Below, piece after piece: positions 22,525 to 34,779 of a stretch of DNA of 64,000 nucleotides. The notes beneath the pieces are model-generated. The model was not told the origin of the DNA and did not search any database. It saw nothing but the letters and a program-made list of their open reading frames with translations. Numbering within the stretch: position 1 is the first letter of the stretch; the number at the start of each line of letters is the position of its first letter. This DNA comes from Gigaspora margarita (taxonomy: Eukaryota > Glomeromycota > Glomeromycetes > Diversisporales > Gigasporaceae). The DNA lies in contig WTPW01000018.1 in assembly GCA_009809945.1 (NCBI GenBank), positions 251,526-315,525 on the forward strand, read 5' to 3'. The translations under genes were made by a program, and so were the position numbers.

Positions 22525-24530
22525 CTAGATAGTGCTCCTACAGACTGGATTCGAACTAAACTTTAGTCAAGTCTGAGTCTTGTCTGATATTCAAATTGGA
22601 CTTAGACTTTTATATTCAGGCTTTATAGTCAAGTCTGAGTTCAGTTTGGGTCTGGTCCAAAGTTTGTAAACGGTTTGATTCTGAATATATTTATATTTAT
22701 TTTTGTGCTAAACAAGTTTACTTAGTGCTTGATGTTAGAATTAATTAGAATTTTATTAATAAAATTCTATAAAATCTTATAATTCACAAAATTTTATTAA
22801 TTAATTCTAACTTTAAGCACAAAATTAACTTGTTCAGCATCTAAAATACATCAAATCAGCAAAATATTTTATTTTACTTGAATTTTAAAGATTAGATGTA
22901 TAATTTTTGATTTTTGATCAAAAAAGCCAAATTTAAGTATCTTTTCTCCAAAGTTTAAGTAAAATTAAAATAACTCTACCAATTTAATATATTTTCAGAT
23001 GCTGAACAAGTTTACTTAGTACAGTCAAACATCCATAAATGCAATGTGTACAGACAAGTCTATAATTTACATTTAGAGAGGTATTGCATTTATGAAGAGC
23101 CAATTAAATTGTTGCTTTAAAGATTTGATCATTAAATTTGTATAACTTCTATTAAAAACAGTATAACCTATCTTAAATACTAAAATTTGATTGGCTACAT
23201 GCATTTAGGAAGGTAGTATAATATAGAAAATTATTTGAAAGAACATGCATTTAAAGAATATAGAACATGCATTTAGCACTAATAATTCTTATAGACAAGG
23301 CTAAAATGTGCATTTAAGGAGATATTGCATTTATAGAGATGTATATTAAGTTAGAATTAATTAGTAAAATTTTGTGATTAATATGATTTTATAGATTTTT
23401 ATTAATAAAATTCTATAAAATCTATTAATTACAAAATTTTACTAATTAATTCTAACTTAATACACTAAGTAAACTTGTTCAATACCTAAAAATACATTAA
23501 ATTGGCAGGGTTGTTTTTTTTATTTTACTTGAAATTAGAGAAATGATGCTTAAATTTGGCTTATTTGATCAAAAATCAAATTTGTAGTTATTCTTCTAAA
23601 TTTTAAATAAAATAAAAAAATTTAGCCAATATAATGTATTTTAGATTGTAAACAAGTTTATTTAGTGCATAAAGTTAGAATTAATTAGTAAAATCTTGTG
23701 AATTATAAGATTTTATAAAATTTATTAATAAAATTCAGATTTAATTCTAACTTAATGCACTAAATAAACTTATCTGACAAACTCATATAATCATGAAAAA
23801 TTTCTTACTGTTATTTTTTTATGTGTTATAACATAATCATGTTTATTCAAATTAAAACATAGCAGGTGACTCCCTACCAATCATAATCATAAATTGCCAG
23901 ATAATACTATTATTGAACAAGTTGGTGAATACAGTAATTTGACAAATAATTAGCTACATGTATCACAAAGCAGCAAGTGATCATTTGCCAAATTACAATT
24001 ATTTGCCAATTTTTGCCCAATAATGTATACTTATTAGCATCTAAAAAATACATTAAATTGGCAGAATTATTTTTATTTACTTGAAATTTGAAGAAAAGAT
24101 ATTTAAATTTAGCTTTTTTGATCAAAACTCAAAACTATCTATTAATTCTCTAAATTTAAAGTAAAATAAAAATAATTCTGCTAAGTTGATGTATTTTTAG
24201 GTGCTTGACAAGTTTACTTAGTGCATAAACTTATTAATAAAAATTTGTGAGTTATAAGATTTTATAGAATTTTATTAATAAAATTCTATAAAATCTTATA
24301 ATTCATAAAATTTTACTAATCAATTCCAACTTCATGCACTAAGTAAACTTGTTTAGACTAAAATATACATATAAATATATTCAAATTCAGACCAGTTTGC
24401 AAAATTCAGACCAGATCCAGAGCAAACTCATAAATGAGTCTGAGTCTGGTCTAAAGTTTGAAATTAGTAAAATATTAAGTCTAGTCTAATCCCAAACTGG
24501 ACCTGAACTGGACCTAGAAGTATATACTAG
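22525..24530. mobile_element. Inverted-repeat element with several internal hairpins
   Basis: Subterminal zones (22545-22690 and 24390-24530) are rich in inverted AGTCTGAG and GGTCCAG-type modules. Between them are about four hairpin units. Each runs from 'aagtttacttagtgc' through 'gttagaattaattagtaaaa' to a centre at 'ttttattaataaaa', then back out to 'gcactaagtaaactt'. Exact termini and target duplication were not resolved. Confidence 0.6.
23018..23346. mobile_element. Possible pogo/Tigger-like MITE
   Basis: The left end TACAGTCAAACATCCATAAA and the right end, inverted, with ATACATCTCTATAAATGCAA share the 'ATAAATGCAAT' block and a repeated 'gcatttag' module. A TACAGTCAA-type start is typical of pogo-like elements. 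It sits between two hairpin units of the host element. Confidence 0.5.
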
Positions 24531-24554
24531 ATTAATAAACCCAATTTTTTATTA

Positions 24555-24808
24555 GGCCATTTGAATTTATAATTTTGTTTAATGTTCCCTTAAGAAGCTT
24601 AAGTGTGGTGGAGGGAGGGGGGTTAAATTAAACAAACATATTAAAATTGCAAAAAATAAACACATTATTATTGGTCGACTTATAAGCACGTGACTTATTG
24701 GAATCCTAAAACGAGATGAGCATTCTGATTGGTCTGTTTAATTCTAAGGGGGAGCTCTTAGAGCTGGTAGGGGGAGAACGTTAAACAAAATTGTAATTTC
24801 GAACAGCC
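24555..24808. mobile_element. Harbinger-type MITE, 254 bp, TTA target duplication
   Basis: TTA at 24552-24554 and 24809-24811. Inverted ends GGCCATTTGAATTTATAA and GGCTGTTCGAAATTACAA continue through AATTTTGTTTAA. The GGCTGTTCGAA style is common in PIF/Harbinger MITEs. Confidence 0.88.
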
Positions 24809-24834
24809 TTACTTTATATATTTATATAAAGAAC

Positions 24835-25423
24835 ATAAGGGAGATTAAGGTATTATGACGAAGTGGGTATTGTGATGAATTTGGTATATCTCATGATCCA
24901 GCAGTCAGAATTGAATGATTTGTATACCATTCGATTTGTCTCACTGTGACGAATCGAATGGTACCAAATTTATTCATTTCTAATCACTGGATCATGAGAT
25001 AATCCTTATTCGTCATAATATCTCCCTCGTCATAATATATAGAATATAATAGCTAAAGATATTATGACAAATCAGGATATCTTGTGATCCAGTGATCAGA
25101 ATCGGGCGAAATTTACACCATTCGATTCCTCTCATAGAGTGGGATTGAATGGTGTAGGTTTCATCTGATTGAGATCATGGGATCACAAGGTAATCCCAAT
25201 TTGTCACAATACCTCAACAGCCAAAATTTTCTTATTTTTTTTAGAAATAATTCAACTTTAAATATATTGTGATCCAATAATCTGAGTCGAATAATTTTGG
25301 TATCATTCAACGCAGCTCAATAAGATGAATTAGATGATACCAAAATCATTCGATTTTGATAAATGTATCATGTGATACGATCTAATATATTTAACTTCGT
25401 CATAATACCTTAATCTCCCTTAT
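24835..25423. mobile_element. Foldback element with perfect 30-bp ends and nested palindromes
   Basis: The 30 bp at 24835-24864 are the exact inverse of 25394-25423 (start ATAAGGGAGATTAAGGTA). Inside are three palindromes centred near 24945, 25135 and 25320. Each is built on CATTCGATTCGTCTCA and its inverse, flanked by 'atgatccagtgatcagaat'. Related palindromes occur at 34265-34620 and 38890-39010. Confidence 0.8.
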
Positions 25424-25727
25424 TTTTCAAACTTAATGTTCTCAAAAAAACTTTATTAGAAAATATTTTAATTTTTGTAAATGTTCTCAAATTAAAAGTG
25501 ATGTTCTTATAAGAACATGAGAACATAAGATTTCCAATACTGGTCCAGACCAGACTAATCAACAACTCAAGTTTTGACAATCAATTGGCATAACATAAGC
25601 AGTATGATTACTTGTTGCAATTGCTAGCTCATATAATTATACCATTACTTTACCAGTTGATTTCTTGACATACTGAGGAATACTATAATTATTTTGTCCA
25701 ACTCTTTTGATATATTGCAGTCAGGGC

Positions 25728-25945
25728 TAGTGTTTAAAATTCAATGTTCTCAGTTTTCTCAAAGAACATTATACAATTTTTAGAAACATAAATTATTAAA
25801 ATATGTTCTCTATTTGAGAACATTCAAAAAATTTTTTTAATATTAAAAAAATTTATATAAAGAATATTAAAATTTTACTAAGAACATTAAGAAATAAAAA
25901 TGTTCTTTTTGAGAATATAAAACCAAATTTGAATTTTAAACACTA
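25728..25945. mobile_element. hAT-type MITE, 218 bp
   Basis: Perfect 8-bp target duplication GTCAGGGC at 25720-25727 and 25946-25953. Inverted ends TAGTGTTTAAAATTCAA. Internal repeated 'gttctcaaagaacatt' modules resemble the subterminal modules of the inner nest element. Confidence 0.92.
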
Positions 25946-25953
25946 GTCAGGGC

Positions 25954-26389
25954 ATATTCAAATTAAAGATTATTTGAGATCAAAAATCTAGAATAATCTA
26001 CCAAATTTGGCAAAATTTGATTGGCCCAATCACGTTTTTTTACATTATTTTCTCTCAATAATTTCACAAGATTTTTACTTATACTTATTACCAATTGATA
26101 TTTGAAATAATAATGTAAAACCTTTACTTTTGATTATTCCAATTAATCCCTGATTATAACTTGAGCTAAAAAAAAGTAAGTGAGACCTTAAGATCAGGAT
26201 TTTTTAACACAAAATTTGCTGTTGGAACAAGTGAACTTATGAGTATTGTTATTACTATTAGGGTGTTGTTTGTAGAATCACCATTTTTTGGTATGATTTT
26301 TTTTGGTTTATTAAACTTTTTTATTAGAACTAAAGCTTTTCTTTCTTTTGTATAGTGAGTTCTTGGACATATTACATAGTTAGTTTTTG
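25954..26389. other. No gene seen
   Basis: A+T-rich. The minus frame at 26166-26429 overlaps the start of the tandem array and has no recognisable features. Confidence 0.5.
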
Positions 26390-27010
26390 GATATAGCATA
26401 CTAGAGTTAGATTTGTTTAGAAGTAGCATAGTAGAGTTAGATTTGGGACTTATAGTATAGTAGAGTTAGCTTCAAGACAGAAAGAGCATGGTAGAGTTAG
26501 ATTTTTTGGATATAGCACAGTAGTTTAATTTTTTGTACATAGCATAGTAGAGTTAGATTTTGGACATAGCATAGTAGAGTTAGATTTTTTGGACATAGCA
26601 CGTAGATTTAGATTTTTTGAATGTAGCACAATAGAGTTAGATTTTTTGGATATAGCATAATAGAGTTGGATTTTTTGAACATAGCACAGTAGGTTAGATT
26701 TTTAAACATAGCACAGTAGATTGGATTTGGTATAGATAGCATGGTAGAGTTTGATTTTTTGAACATAGCATGGTAGAGTTAGATTTTTTGAACATAGCAC
26801 AGTAAAGTTGGATTTTGAACAGGTAGTATAGTAGAGTTGAATTCAGGACAGGTAGCACAGTAGAGTTGGATTAGAACAGGTAGCATATTAGAGTTGAATT
26901 CAGGACAGGTAGCACAATAGTAAATTAAATTGTAATTAGATTCAGAATTTATAGCATAATATATTTAGATTAGTAGTATAGTAGTTAGATTTAGAATTTA
27001 TAGCATGGTA
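26390..27010. repeat. Tandem repeat array, about 29-bp unit
   Basis: About 20 degenerate copies of a unit reading 'agcatagtagagttagat' followed by 'tttttggacat'. Unit length varies through T-tract slippage. The unit is not a multiple of three overall and stops occur in all frames. Confidence 0.9.
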
Positions 27011-27137
27011 ATTTGGTTTGGAATTATTAATACAGTAGTAAGATATAACAATAATAAATAAATAATTATAAAATTTTTTTGTATTTTTTTTATTTTTTAT
27101 TTTATTATTTTGAATTAATGTAAATATACCCATAGGG

Positions 27138-27416
27138 CAGTGTTGTCACGAGACAGCTTTGGACAATGATTTGGACAATTTTGGACAATTTTGAACAATT
27201 AAATAAAGTAAAATTACTTAAAATTTTATTAAGATAACCTATTTTAATTTTAACTGAAATGTGTTCAGCACCTAAAAAATATTTAGTTATATATTTTTTA
27301 GATAGATTTATTAATTATTAAAGCCTGGACAAGCTTTGGACAATCTTGGATATTTGAACAATTTTGGACATGGACAAGCCAAAAAAGGCTGTGGACAGCC
27401 AAAATGTACAACACTG
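27138..27416. mobile_element. hAT-type MITE, 279 bp
   Basis: Ends CAGTGTTGTCACGAG and, inverted, CAGTGTTGTACATTTTGG. Flanks ccataggg (27130-27137) and tcataggg (27417-27424) match at 7 of 8. Subterminal 'ttggacaattt' repeats occur at both ends. Confidence 0.82.
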
Positions 27417-27429
27417 TCATAGGGTACAT

Positions 27430-27620
27430 TAAATTTTTTGTACCCTTTATTTTGATCATACAATATTACAAAAACTGTAATACCAATATAGGTTAGGGTT
27501 AGGGTGAGAACTATTTTAGGGTTAGGGTTAGAGTTTAGGCTATTATATAGTAAAATCATTTAAGAAAAACTTTTTATTAATACACAAAGGTGGTTTAGTA
27601 TGCAATTTCTTGTGAAATAA
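27430..27620. repeat. Dispersed repeat with telomere-like GGGTTA runs
   Basis: Runs of ggttagggttaggg (27490-27535) are followed by 'tatagtaaaatcatttaag' and 'aaaggtggttt'. The motif order is as at 7480-8460, so it belongs to a dispersed repeat. Confidence 0.6.
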
Positions 27621-28269
27621 GCTATTTTTGTCAAAATGAACATTTGTGTTAAATTTTTCTGATTGCGTAATATAATATCTTATCTTAAATTTTATTGCAA
27701 TCTATATAGGTCATATGATAGAGTATATGTACCTTAGGGTATATATAATAAACTCTATTATTTTTTATGTATATTTTGTATTTTTTTATTTGATAATTTT
27801 TATATTATATAGCATACAAGTGTTAAATACCAGTAGTGTGATTTATCAACATCCTTTTATTAATTATTTTTTTTTTATTTGTTTTAAATGATTTTTTATC
27901 ATATTTTGTTTTAATTCAGTTAAAATTTGTATAGACTCTAGAATCTTCTAACTGCTAATCATTTCCAAATAAGATGCAGATCATTGATGTCCAAATTGGA
28001 AATATGCCCTGACTGTATTGAAAATAGTTATAGCTGATTGACTGTCCAGTTTTGGTTTAAAGAAGTAGATTTCAAGCTGTGGTTGCTATAAGTGAGGGAC
28101 AAAGAAGTATAAGTTTTAAGTGTTATTAAAGAATATGTACCAATAATCAAATCACTCTACTTGCCAGATATAATTGCCTTTTTTGACTAAGATGATCATA
28201 GATTAAACACCATACTAATTTGCAGAGTGACTGACCTGCCATACCAGGTATCAATAGTCTTCTTCTAAT
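27621..28269. other. No gene seen
   Basis: A+T-rich sequence with no persistent open frame or clear repeat. Confidence 0.5.
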
Positions 28270-28500
28270 TAATTTTAAAAGAATTTGACTAAATAAAGTT
28301 TTTTACCAGCTATGAGAATTTTAAAATATTTGACTAAAATATAGTATAATAATCTTAAAAATAATCTGACAAAATATAGTCTTCACTCTGCTATAATAAT
28401 TTGAAAAACTATTAACAAACTAAACAGAGTCTTCACCCACTATTAGAATTTTAATAACTACCAACCATGAGAATTTTAAACCTATCTGACTAAAATGATA
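28270..28500. repeat. Degenerate tandem repeat with 'gagaattttaaa'
   Basis: Three or four units of about 60-70 bp carry 'ctatgagaattttaaa', 'tgactaaaatatag' and 'gtcttcac'. Confidence 0.5.
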
Positions 28501-28703
28501 TTCTTTATTTAATAAAAGTAAAGCTAAATTTAGTTTTGTATTTGATGAAATAAAGTTCATTTACATTGGTATATATTTTCATATATATCTGTACAAATAA
28601 GCTTTCAAAAAAAGCACAAGTTGTTATATAAGGCCCGTACACTAAATTATTATTGTTCATGCATTATCTAACCTTAAATTATTACCTTATTAATGCACTC
28701 TCT

Positions 28704-30560
28704 TAGGGTTTTGAAGTTCAGTTCAGTTCAATAGAGGTTCAGGTTCAGGTTCAATGAACCTGAACCTGAACCTGCTCTAAAAATTCAATACTAAACTGAA
28801 TCTGAATTTAAAATTATTGAATATGAACCTGAACCTGAATTTAAAAAAGTTCAGTTCAGGTTCAGTTCAAGGTTCATAAACATGTTCAGGTTCATAATAT
28901 ATGCACATGTTTACCTAAATCACAAAGTTAGAATCAATTAGTAAAATTTAGAGAATTATAGCATTTTGTATAATTTTATTAATAAAATTATTAAAAATAT
29001 TGTTCTAATAAAATTTTGCTAATTGATCATAACTTCTTGCACTAAGTAAACTTGTTCAGCACCAAAAAATACATCAAATCAGTATATTTTATTTTGCATT
29101 TCTTAAAATTTGAAAAAAAGATGCCTAATTTTGGAAATTTTTATCAAAAATTCAAAATTAAGTATCTTTGATGCAAATTTTAAGAAAAATAAAATAATAT
29201 ATACTAATATGATATATTTTTAGTGCTAAACAAGCTTACTTAGAGCAAGAAGTTATAATCATTTATTAAAATTTAGAGAATCATAGAATTTGTATAATTT
29301 TATTAATAAAATTATACAATTTCTATATTTCTTTAAATTTTACTAATTGATCATAACTACCTGCTCTAAGTAAAATTGTTTAATACCAAAAAATATGTTA
29401 TACTGGTATATTTGTTTTATTTTCCTTAAAATTTGCATCCAAGATGCTTAGTTTTGAATTTTTTATAAAAATTTTCAAAATTAGTATCTTTTCTTCAAAT
29501 TTTAAGAAAAGTAAAATAAAATATGTCAAGTTGATGTATTTTTTAGTGGTGAACAAGTTTACTTAGTACAAGAAGTTAGGATTATACATGAGTATAAAAG
29601 CATTTTGGGTTTGAAAACTTGAAATTAAAAATTGAAGACAAAATTGTTTAACCTATTTTACTTAAAAGACAAAATTATTTGATTTTTTTTGAATAGATGA
29701 AATTATAAGGAACATATCTATATAAATTTTACTTGCTCTTCCTTATAAAAAATTTTAATTTCTTGAATAAAAACGAAATAGGCCTTTTTCAAAAATCAAT
29801 TTTGGTGGCATCACTTGTTAGGATCAATTAGTAAAATATAGAGAATCTAGAAATTTGTATAATTTTATTAATAAAATTATACAAATTTCTATGATTCTCT
29901 AAATTCTACTAATTGATCCTAACTTCTTGCACTAAGTAAACTTGTTCACTACCAATAAATACATCAAATTGACATATTTTATTTTACTTTTCTTAAAATT
30001 GAAGAAAAGATGCTTAATTTTGAAAATTTCTAAAATTACATTCTTTTTAAAATTTTAAGAAAAGTAAAGTAAAATATACCATTTTGATGTATTTTTTGGT
30101 GCTGAACAAATTTACTTAGTGCAATAAGTTATGATCAATTGGTAAAATCTCATGTAAAATACGATTTTTAATAATTTTATTAAAAAAATTATACAAAATG
30201 CTATAATTCTCTAAATTTTACTAACTGATTTATACTTCTCACTCTAAGCAAACTTGCTCATTATCAAAAAATATATATATTTTTATTTAGACTCAAACTA
30301 GTTTGCAAAATTTGGTCTAGACTGACCAAACTATGATTGAGTTTGAGTTTAGTATAAAGTTTTAAATAATAAAATTTAGAGGTTGAGTCTGGTTTGGGCC
30401 AGACCAAACCTGAACCCAAACCTAGAATCACTAGTTTATATGAACACTAGACTGAACCTGAACATATTTTAAAAAATGTTCAGGTTCAGGTTCATTACTG
30501 AACCTGAACCTGAACCTGAACTTGTCCTAAGTTCTGTTTAGTTCAGGTTCATAGGAACAC
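28704..30560. mobile_element. Inverted-repeat element with GGTTCAGGTTCA ends, 1.9 kb
   Basis: Subterminal zones (28715-28890 and 30450-30556) are dense arrays of GGTTCAGGTTCA and its inverse. Flanks cactctct (28696-28703) and tactctct (30561-30568) match at 7 of 8, which would suit a hAT. The interior has four hairpin units with 'aagtttacttagtgc' edges, as at 22.7-24.3 kb. A repeat at 29575-29815 splits one of them. Confidence 0.6.
29575..29815 (-). repeat. Dispersed 240-bp repeat (inverted match at 43160-43395)
   Basis: Shares, in reverse complement, 'aaagcattttgggtttgaaa', 'agacaaaattatttga', 'ataaggaacatatctat' and 'gctcttccttataaaaa' with 43160-43395. It interrupts a hairpin unit of its host element, so it was probably inserted as a mobile repeat. 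Confidence 0.75.
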
Positions 30561-30796
30561 TACTCTCTTTACATTGTTTCATAAATTGCTCTTAAAATAA
30601 TCGCATAGTTAATCAGATAAATTAATTGATATCCTAACTCAGATCCAAATAAATTGTAACCTCATAACATGTGATTAATTCTTAACAAATGATATATGTA
30701 TAACCTAGATTTACTACTGATTTACTATTAGAGCTAATCTTAGTATTAAATTATTATTGCTATCTCAAAACAATAGTAATACAGCATAGCAAACTT

Positions 30797-31804
30797 TATT
30801 GTGATTGGCAAATTTTTGTAAATCAGCTCAAGTTTTATTAACAGTCAGGGAATATATCACCTTGAGTTATAAATAATAGTAAAAATTAGTATAAAAACAT
30901 ATAAATTTACTATAAACTTTAAGCAAACATTCTTATTAGCTTATAGATTAACTTTTTTTAAAAATTTCTAGTAGATTAAAATTATTTAGAGCACTTTTTT
31001 AAAATTTTGCAAATTTTGCAAATTTTGCAAATTTTTTTAAAAAAATTTTTAAAAAGAAAAAATTTTACAATTTTAAAACTGGAATTATATAAAATTTTAT
31101 TCTGAACAAGTTTACTTAGTAGCAAAATATAGGTTATCTTGACAAAAAAACAAGTCAGCTATATGCTAAAGTTAAAAACTTTTGGTTTGTAATTTTTTGT
31201 CAAGATAACATGCTTTGGGCTCCTAAGTAAACTTGTTCAGCAGGTAATTCTACTTATATTGAGTCAAAATGCATTTTCTTGAACATTTTATAAGTAAAAA
31301 AATGGAATTAAAGTTCAAAAATTTTTTTTAAAAAATTTTCAAACTTTAATCCTATTTTTCATTTAGTAAAATTTTGAAACAATGTGTTTTGACCTCAATA
31401 TGAGTTGAATTACCTGCTAAATAAGTTTACTTAGGAGCCCAAAGCAGGTTAACTTGACAAAAAAAGGGTTTATATTACAAACCAAAAGTTTTAAACTTAG
31501 CATATAGCTAACTTGTTTTTTTGTCAAGATAACATATATTTTGCTACTAAGTAAACTTGTTCAGAATAAAATTTTACATATAATTGCAGTCTATGATTCT
31601 TGATATATTTAATTCCAAGATTTAAAAAAAAGTTAATCTATAATCTGAAAAGAATGTTTGCTTAAAGTTTATAATAAATTTATATATTTTTGCTTAAAGT
31701 TTATAGTAAATTTATATATTTTTATTCTAATTTTTATTATGAACTAACACTTATATATCAACAGGTATGATATATTCCCTGACTATTAAAAAAGTCACAA
31801 TAAT
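30797..31804. repeat. One-kilobase foldback (palindrome)
   Basis: The left arm from 'attgtgatt' (30797) and the right arm ending 'gtcacaat' (about 31801) mirror one another through 'agtcagggaatatatca', 'aactttaagcaaacattctt' and 'gaacaagtttacttag'. They continue through 'ttatcttgacaaaaaaacaa' to an A/T centre near 31330. Arms are about 500 bp, with small indels. A hairpin this size could yield double-stranded RNA if transcribed. Confidence 0.85.
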
Positions 31805-32689
31805 CACTAGATCAAATACATATTCTCAGAGGTTGTAGTATAAAAATTTAGAAACTATACCTTCTTCTCTACAAGATATTAAAGTAATTTGGAAATCAGC
31901 AGAGTAATTTGGAAGTTAGATATATAATATCTATATCATAATGTACTAATTTCCTGTTTCTGGTTTCATACAACTACATTGTGTAGCTACTTTTCTATAA
32001 CAAATTATAGCACAGAATGATACTGCAATATATGAGAATGTTGGGATATGGAACTACATGAACCTGCATATAAATCTATATGAGACAATATATAGAGAAG
32101 CATATTTACAGCACATAATAAGGCACAAATTCTGTGCAATAGTGCACCTACTAATATGCAATTTTATGTGTTTTCTCATGCGTTGTCTCATGCATATTTA
32201 TGTGCAGGTAACAAATAATAACATATATCTATACATATAAACATAATAATATATATTGTATATCCATTATTTTATTAACTAAATTTTATAATTTTATTAA
32301 TTAATCTTTATAAGTTTTATTATCTAAATTTTGTATTTTATTAACTAATTTTGATTATTTTATTAATTAAATTTTATAATACAAATATTTTAATTTAATA
32401 ATTTACATGCTGAATAAAAAAATGCTTTTCTAAACCTGATCCAAAAATGGCTATCTAATCCTACTAGATTAACTCAACCCAAACCTTTACTAACACTAAA
32501 CTACCATAATATAGACAACACAACAAATTAAAATAAGTGAAACTCCAGAAATGAACCTGAATTTGATGCTACAAAACCTATTCAATGATGAATTTACATC
32601 ACCAAATACAATGTAGTCATACCCATAGATGGCAGTGAAATTATAGTAATAATTTCTATATTCTACAGTAGAAATTGTTAAATTAATTT
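31805..32689. other. No convincing gene
   Basis: A+T-rich. The open frame at 32058-32240 has no recognisable motif and its neighbours are repeats. Confidence 0.5.
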
Positions 32690-32910
32690 AACCAAAAATT
32701 TGTTAAAATTGAGATATCAAATTAAATTTCAATTATTGAAATTAATTTATATACAAAAATTAAATCAATAGTAGAAATTAAATCAATAGTTGAAACTAAA
32801 TCAATGCTTGAAATTAAATTACTAGTTGAAATTAAATCAATGGTTGAAATTAAATCACCTGTTGAAATTAAATTAATAGTTAAAATTAAATTAATAGTTT
32901 AAGGGTTCTC
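32690..32910. repeat. 18-bp minisatellite 'gttgaaattaaatcaata'
   Basis: About ten units. An inverted relative lies at 44700-44880. Both loci begin with a similar 'ggcagtgaaatta' or 'ggtagtggtgaaatta' edge, so the array is probably part of a dispersed element. Confidence 0.75.
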
Positions 32911-34264
32911 AAGAATCTCTCTTAATATTAATGATAGAAATTATACACAAGTACTAGTAATACTAATAGTAACTTTGTTAAAAATTTATATTGCAAAATA
33001 CTGATATTACATTTTAGCCAATCAGTACAACTCTATTATAAAAAAAAGGTTCTGTTCATTTTGTTTTGTTTATTAAATATGCTAAAAAAACTCATTCAAA
33101 ATTGTGAAATACAAATTTTTCAAATTTGCATGTTTACTAACATTTGCTATAACTAGTTATAGCAGTTGACAATACAACAAATTATGGCAATACAACAGGT
33201 TACAGCAAGAGGAAATATATAAAAAGTTGCAAAAATAGAAAAAGTTAACAATAATACAAAAGTTATAGCTTATAAAAATATCAAAGTATATTGCAATAAA
33301 AATAGTTATGTTAATAAGTATTTAATAAGTATTTTATTTTCAAAAAACAATTATTTTTTTCAATTATTGCATGATTAAACTTTATTACCAATATTAAAAA
33401 AAACAGAAAAATAGTCATACTGTCTTAATAAAATATTAAAGTATATTGTAGATTAAATCTTATTACATAAATCAGATGTTCATTTAAGAACTATATATAG
33501 TATTGTATTAGTAGTATTGGTGATTAGGAGATTGAAGAGCATTGGCCTTTCAATTTTAAGGCTTTCTAGTAACTTTGACATTGAAGATTGTATGCAGCTA
33601 GAGAAACATCATATATATTTGAATATCAAATATTCAGTAAAGACTTATACTTGCATTTTTTTAATTTTTTTTTTATGAAATAGAAACAAACTAAATATAG
33701 TATTGAGTCTCATAAGATGTTCTATTATGCTAAGGTTCTTATTATCAATAAGAGATTTTTATAGCTCACTATGAACAAACTTTAGGACTTCATGCATTTA
33801 GTAATTTTTTTTCTATTTCTTACATGGTACACTTAACTGTTATTATATAGGATGACAATATAAAATAAGCATACCTATTTCTAGGAACTTTGTTTTGTTA
33901 CATATAAATATTTTTTAAAATTTAGTATTTACTTGTAAAATTTTATATACAAAATCTACAATTAATTTATCATTTAAATATATAAATATATTTATATTTT
34001 ATTTATAAAAAATTTTAACAACAAAATTAAATCTATATAATTTATATAAATTTTATAGACTACTGACCTATTTCTGTGGAAATATAATAGATATAAATTT
34101 TTGTCAAATAAATTGAACAAAGTTTACTAAGTAAAGTGTTCATTACACTAAATTACACATATATAAAATTTTTATAGTGATTGGACAAGATTTTATTAAT
34201 AGACTTGGCTGCTTAATTCTAAAGTATATATAAAAAATCAATTTTATTTCTATGAACTATATAT
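32911..34264. other. No gene seen
   Basis: Very A+T-rich with stops throughout. No repeat structure beyond short A/T runs was recognised. Confidence 0.5.
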
Positions 34265-34620
34265 CTTGGGACTCTATAATTTGATTTGGATAATTTTGGT
34301 GCTATTCGAATCATAAAATTCGAATATTACCAAAATCATTCAAATTGGATCACCAAGTTATGTGATACACAATCTACAGAAATATATTCAATCCAATTTG
34401 GATAATTTTAGTGCTATTAGATTTGTCTCAGTGAGACAATTCAAACAATACCAAAATCATCCAAATTGGATTATGGGATCATAAGATATATAATCCTACG
34501 AAAATATATATAATCTCAAAAATAATAAATACATCTTATATCTATTATCTCAGTGAGATGATTCAAATGATACCAAAATTAACCAAATTGGATTATAGAA
34601 TCATAAGATATCATGAAATA
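34265..34620. repeat. Three tandem palindromes of the CATTCGATTCGTCTCA family
   Basis: Palindromes centred near 34317, 34432 and 34557 share 'aattttggt-ctatt', 'gtctcagtgagac' and inverted 'ataccaaaatcatccaa', with 'ggatcataagata' between them. Same family as 24835-25423 and 38890-39010. Confidence 0.75.
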
Positions 34621-34779
34621 TTATAATCTACAAAAATAGAGTGATCCCTAAAAATAGGTACTCTTGCTTTACTAAAAATGTATAGCCACAACTAATTAAA
34701 TACTCTATGTGATATCAGATAAGTGTGAATAGCTTTCAGGAAGTTGAGCAACAACTAATTAATTATATTGATTTTGTTT

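Larger units (their letters stand above)
16671..25542. mobile_element. Inner element of the nest, about 8.9 kb with its own insertions
   Basis: Ends CAGTATTGGAA and the inverse TTCCAATACTG. Flanks gttgagac (16663-16670) and gtccagac (25543-25550) match at 6 of 8. Behind each end lie inverted copies of ATGTTCTTATAA and AATGTTCTCAAA modules (16688-16760 and 25425-25530). It contains the SINE, TTAA-flanked and Harbinger-type elements and palindromes listed below. Several kilobases inside have no recognisable coding region. Confidence 0.6.
15486..25571. mobile_element. Outer hAT-type element of a 10-kb nest
   Basis: Perfect 8-bp target duplication GTTTTGAC at 15478-15485 and 25572-25579. Termini TAGGGCTATTAATCAG and, inverted, TTGAGTTGTTGATTAG differ mostly by transitions. 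Subterminal GGTCCAGACC-type modules lie near both ends. Its own sequence appears to be 15486-16670 plus 25543-25571; the rest is a later insertion. No transposase frame was recognised. Confidence 0.75.

Noticed and set aside
26390..27010. CRISPR-like regular repeats
   Set aside because: Units are contiguous and degenerate with no unique spacers, and the setting is eukaryotic.
27480..27540. Chromosome end (telomere)
   Set aside because: The GGGTTA run is very short, degenerate, and has the same flanks as other internal loci.
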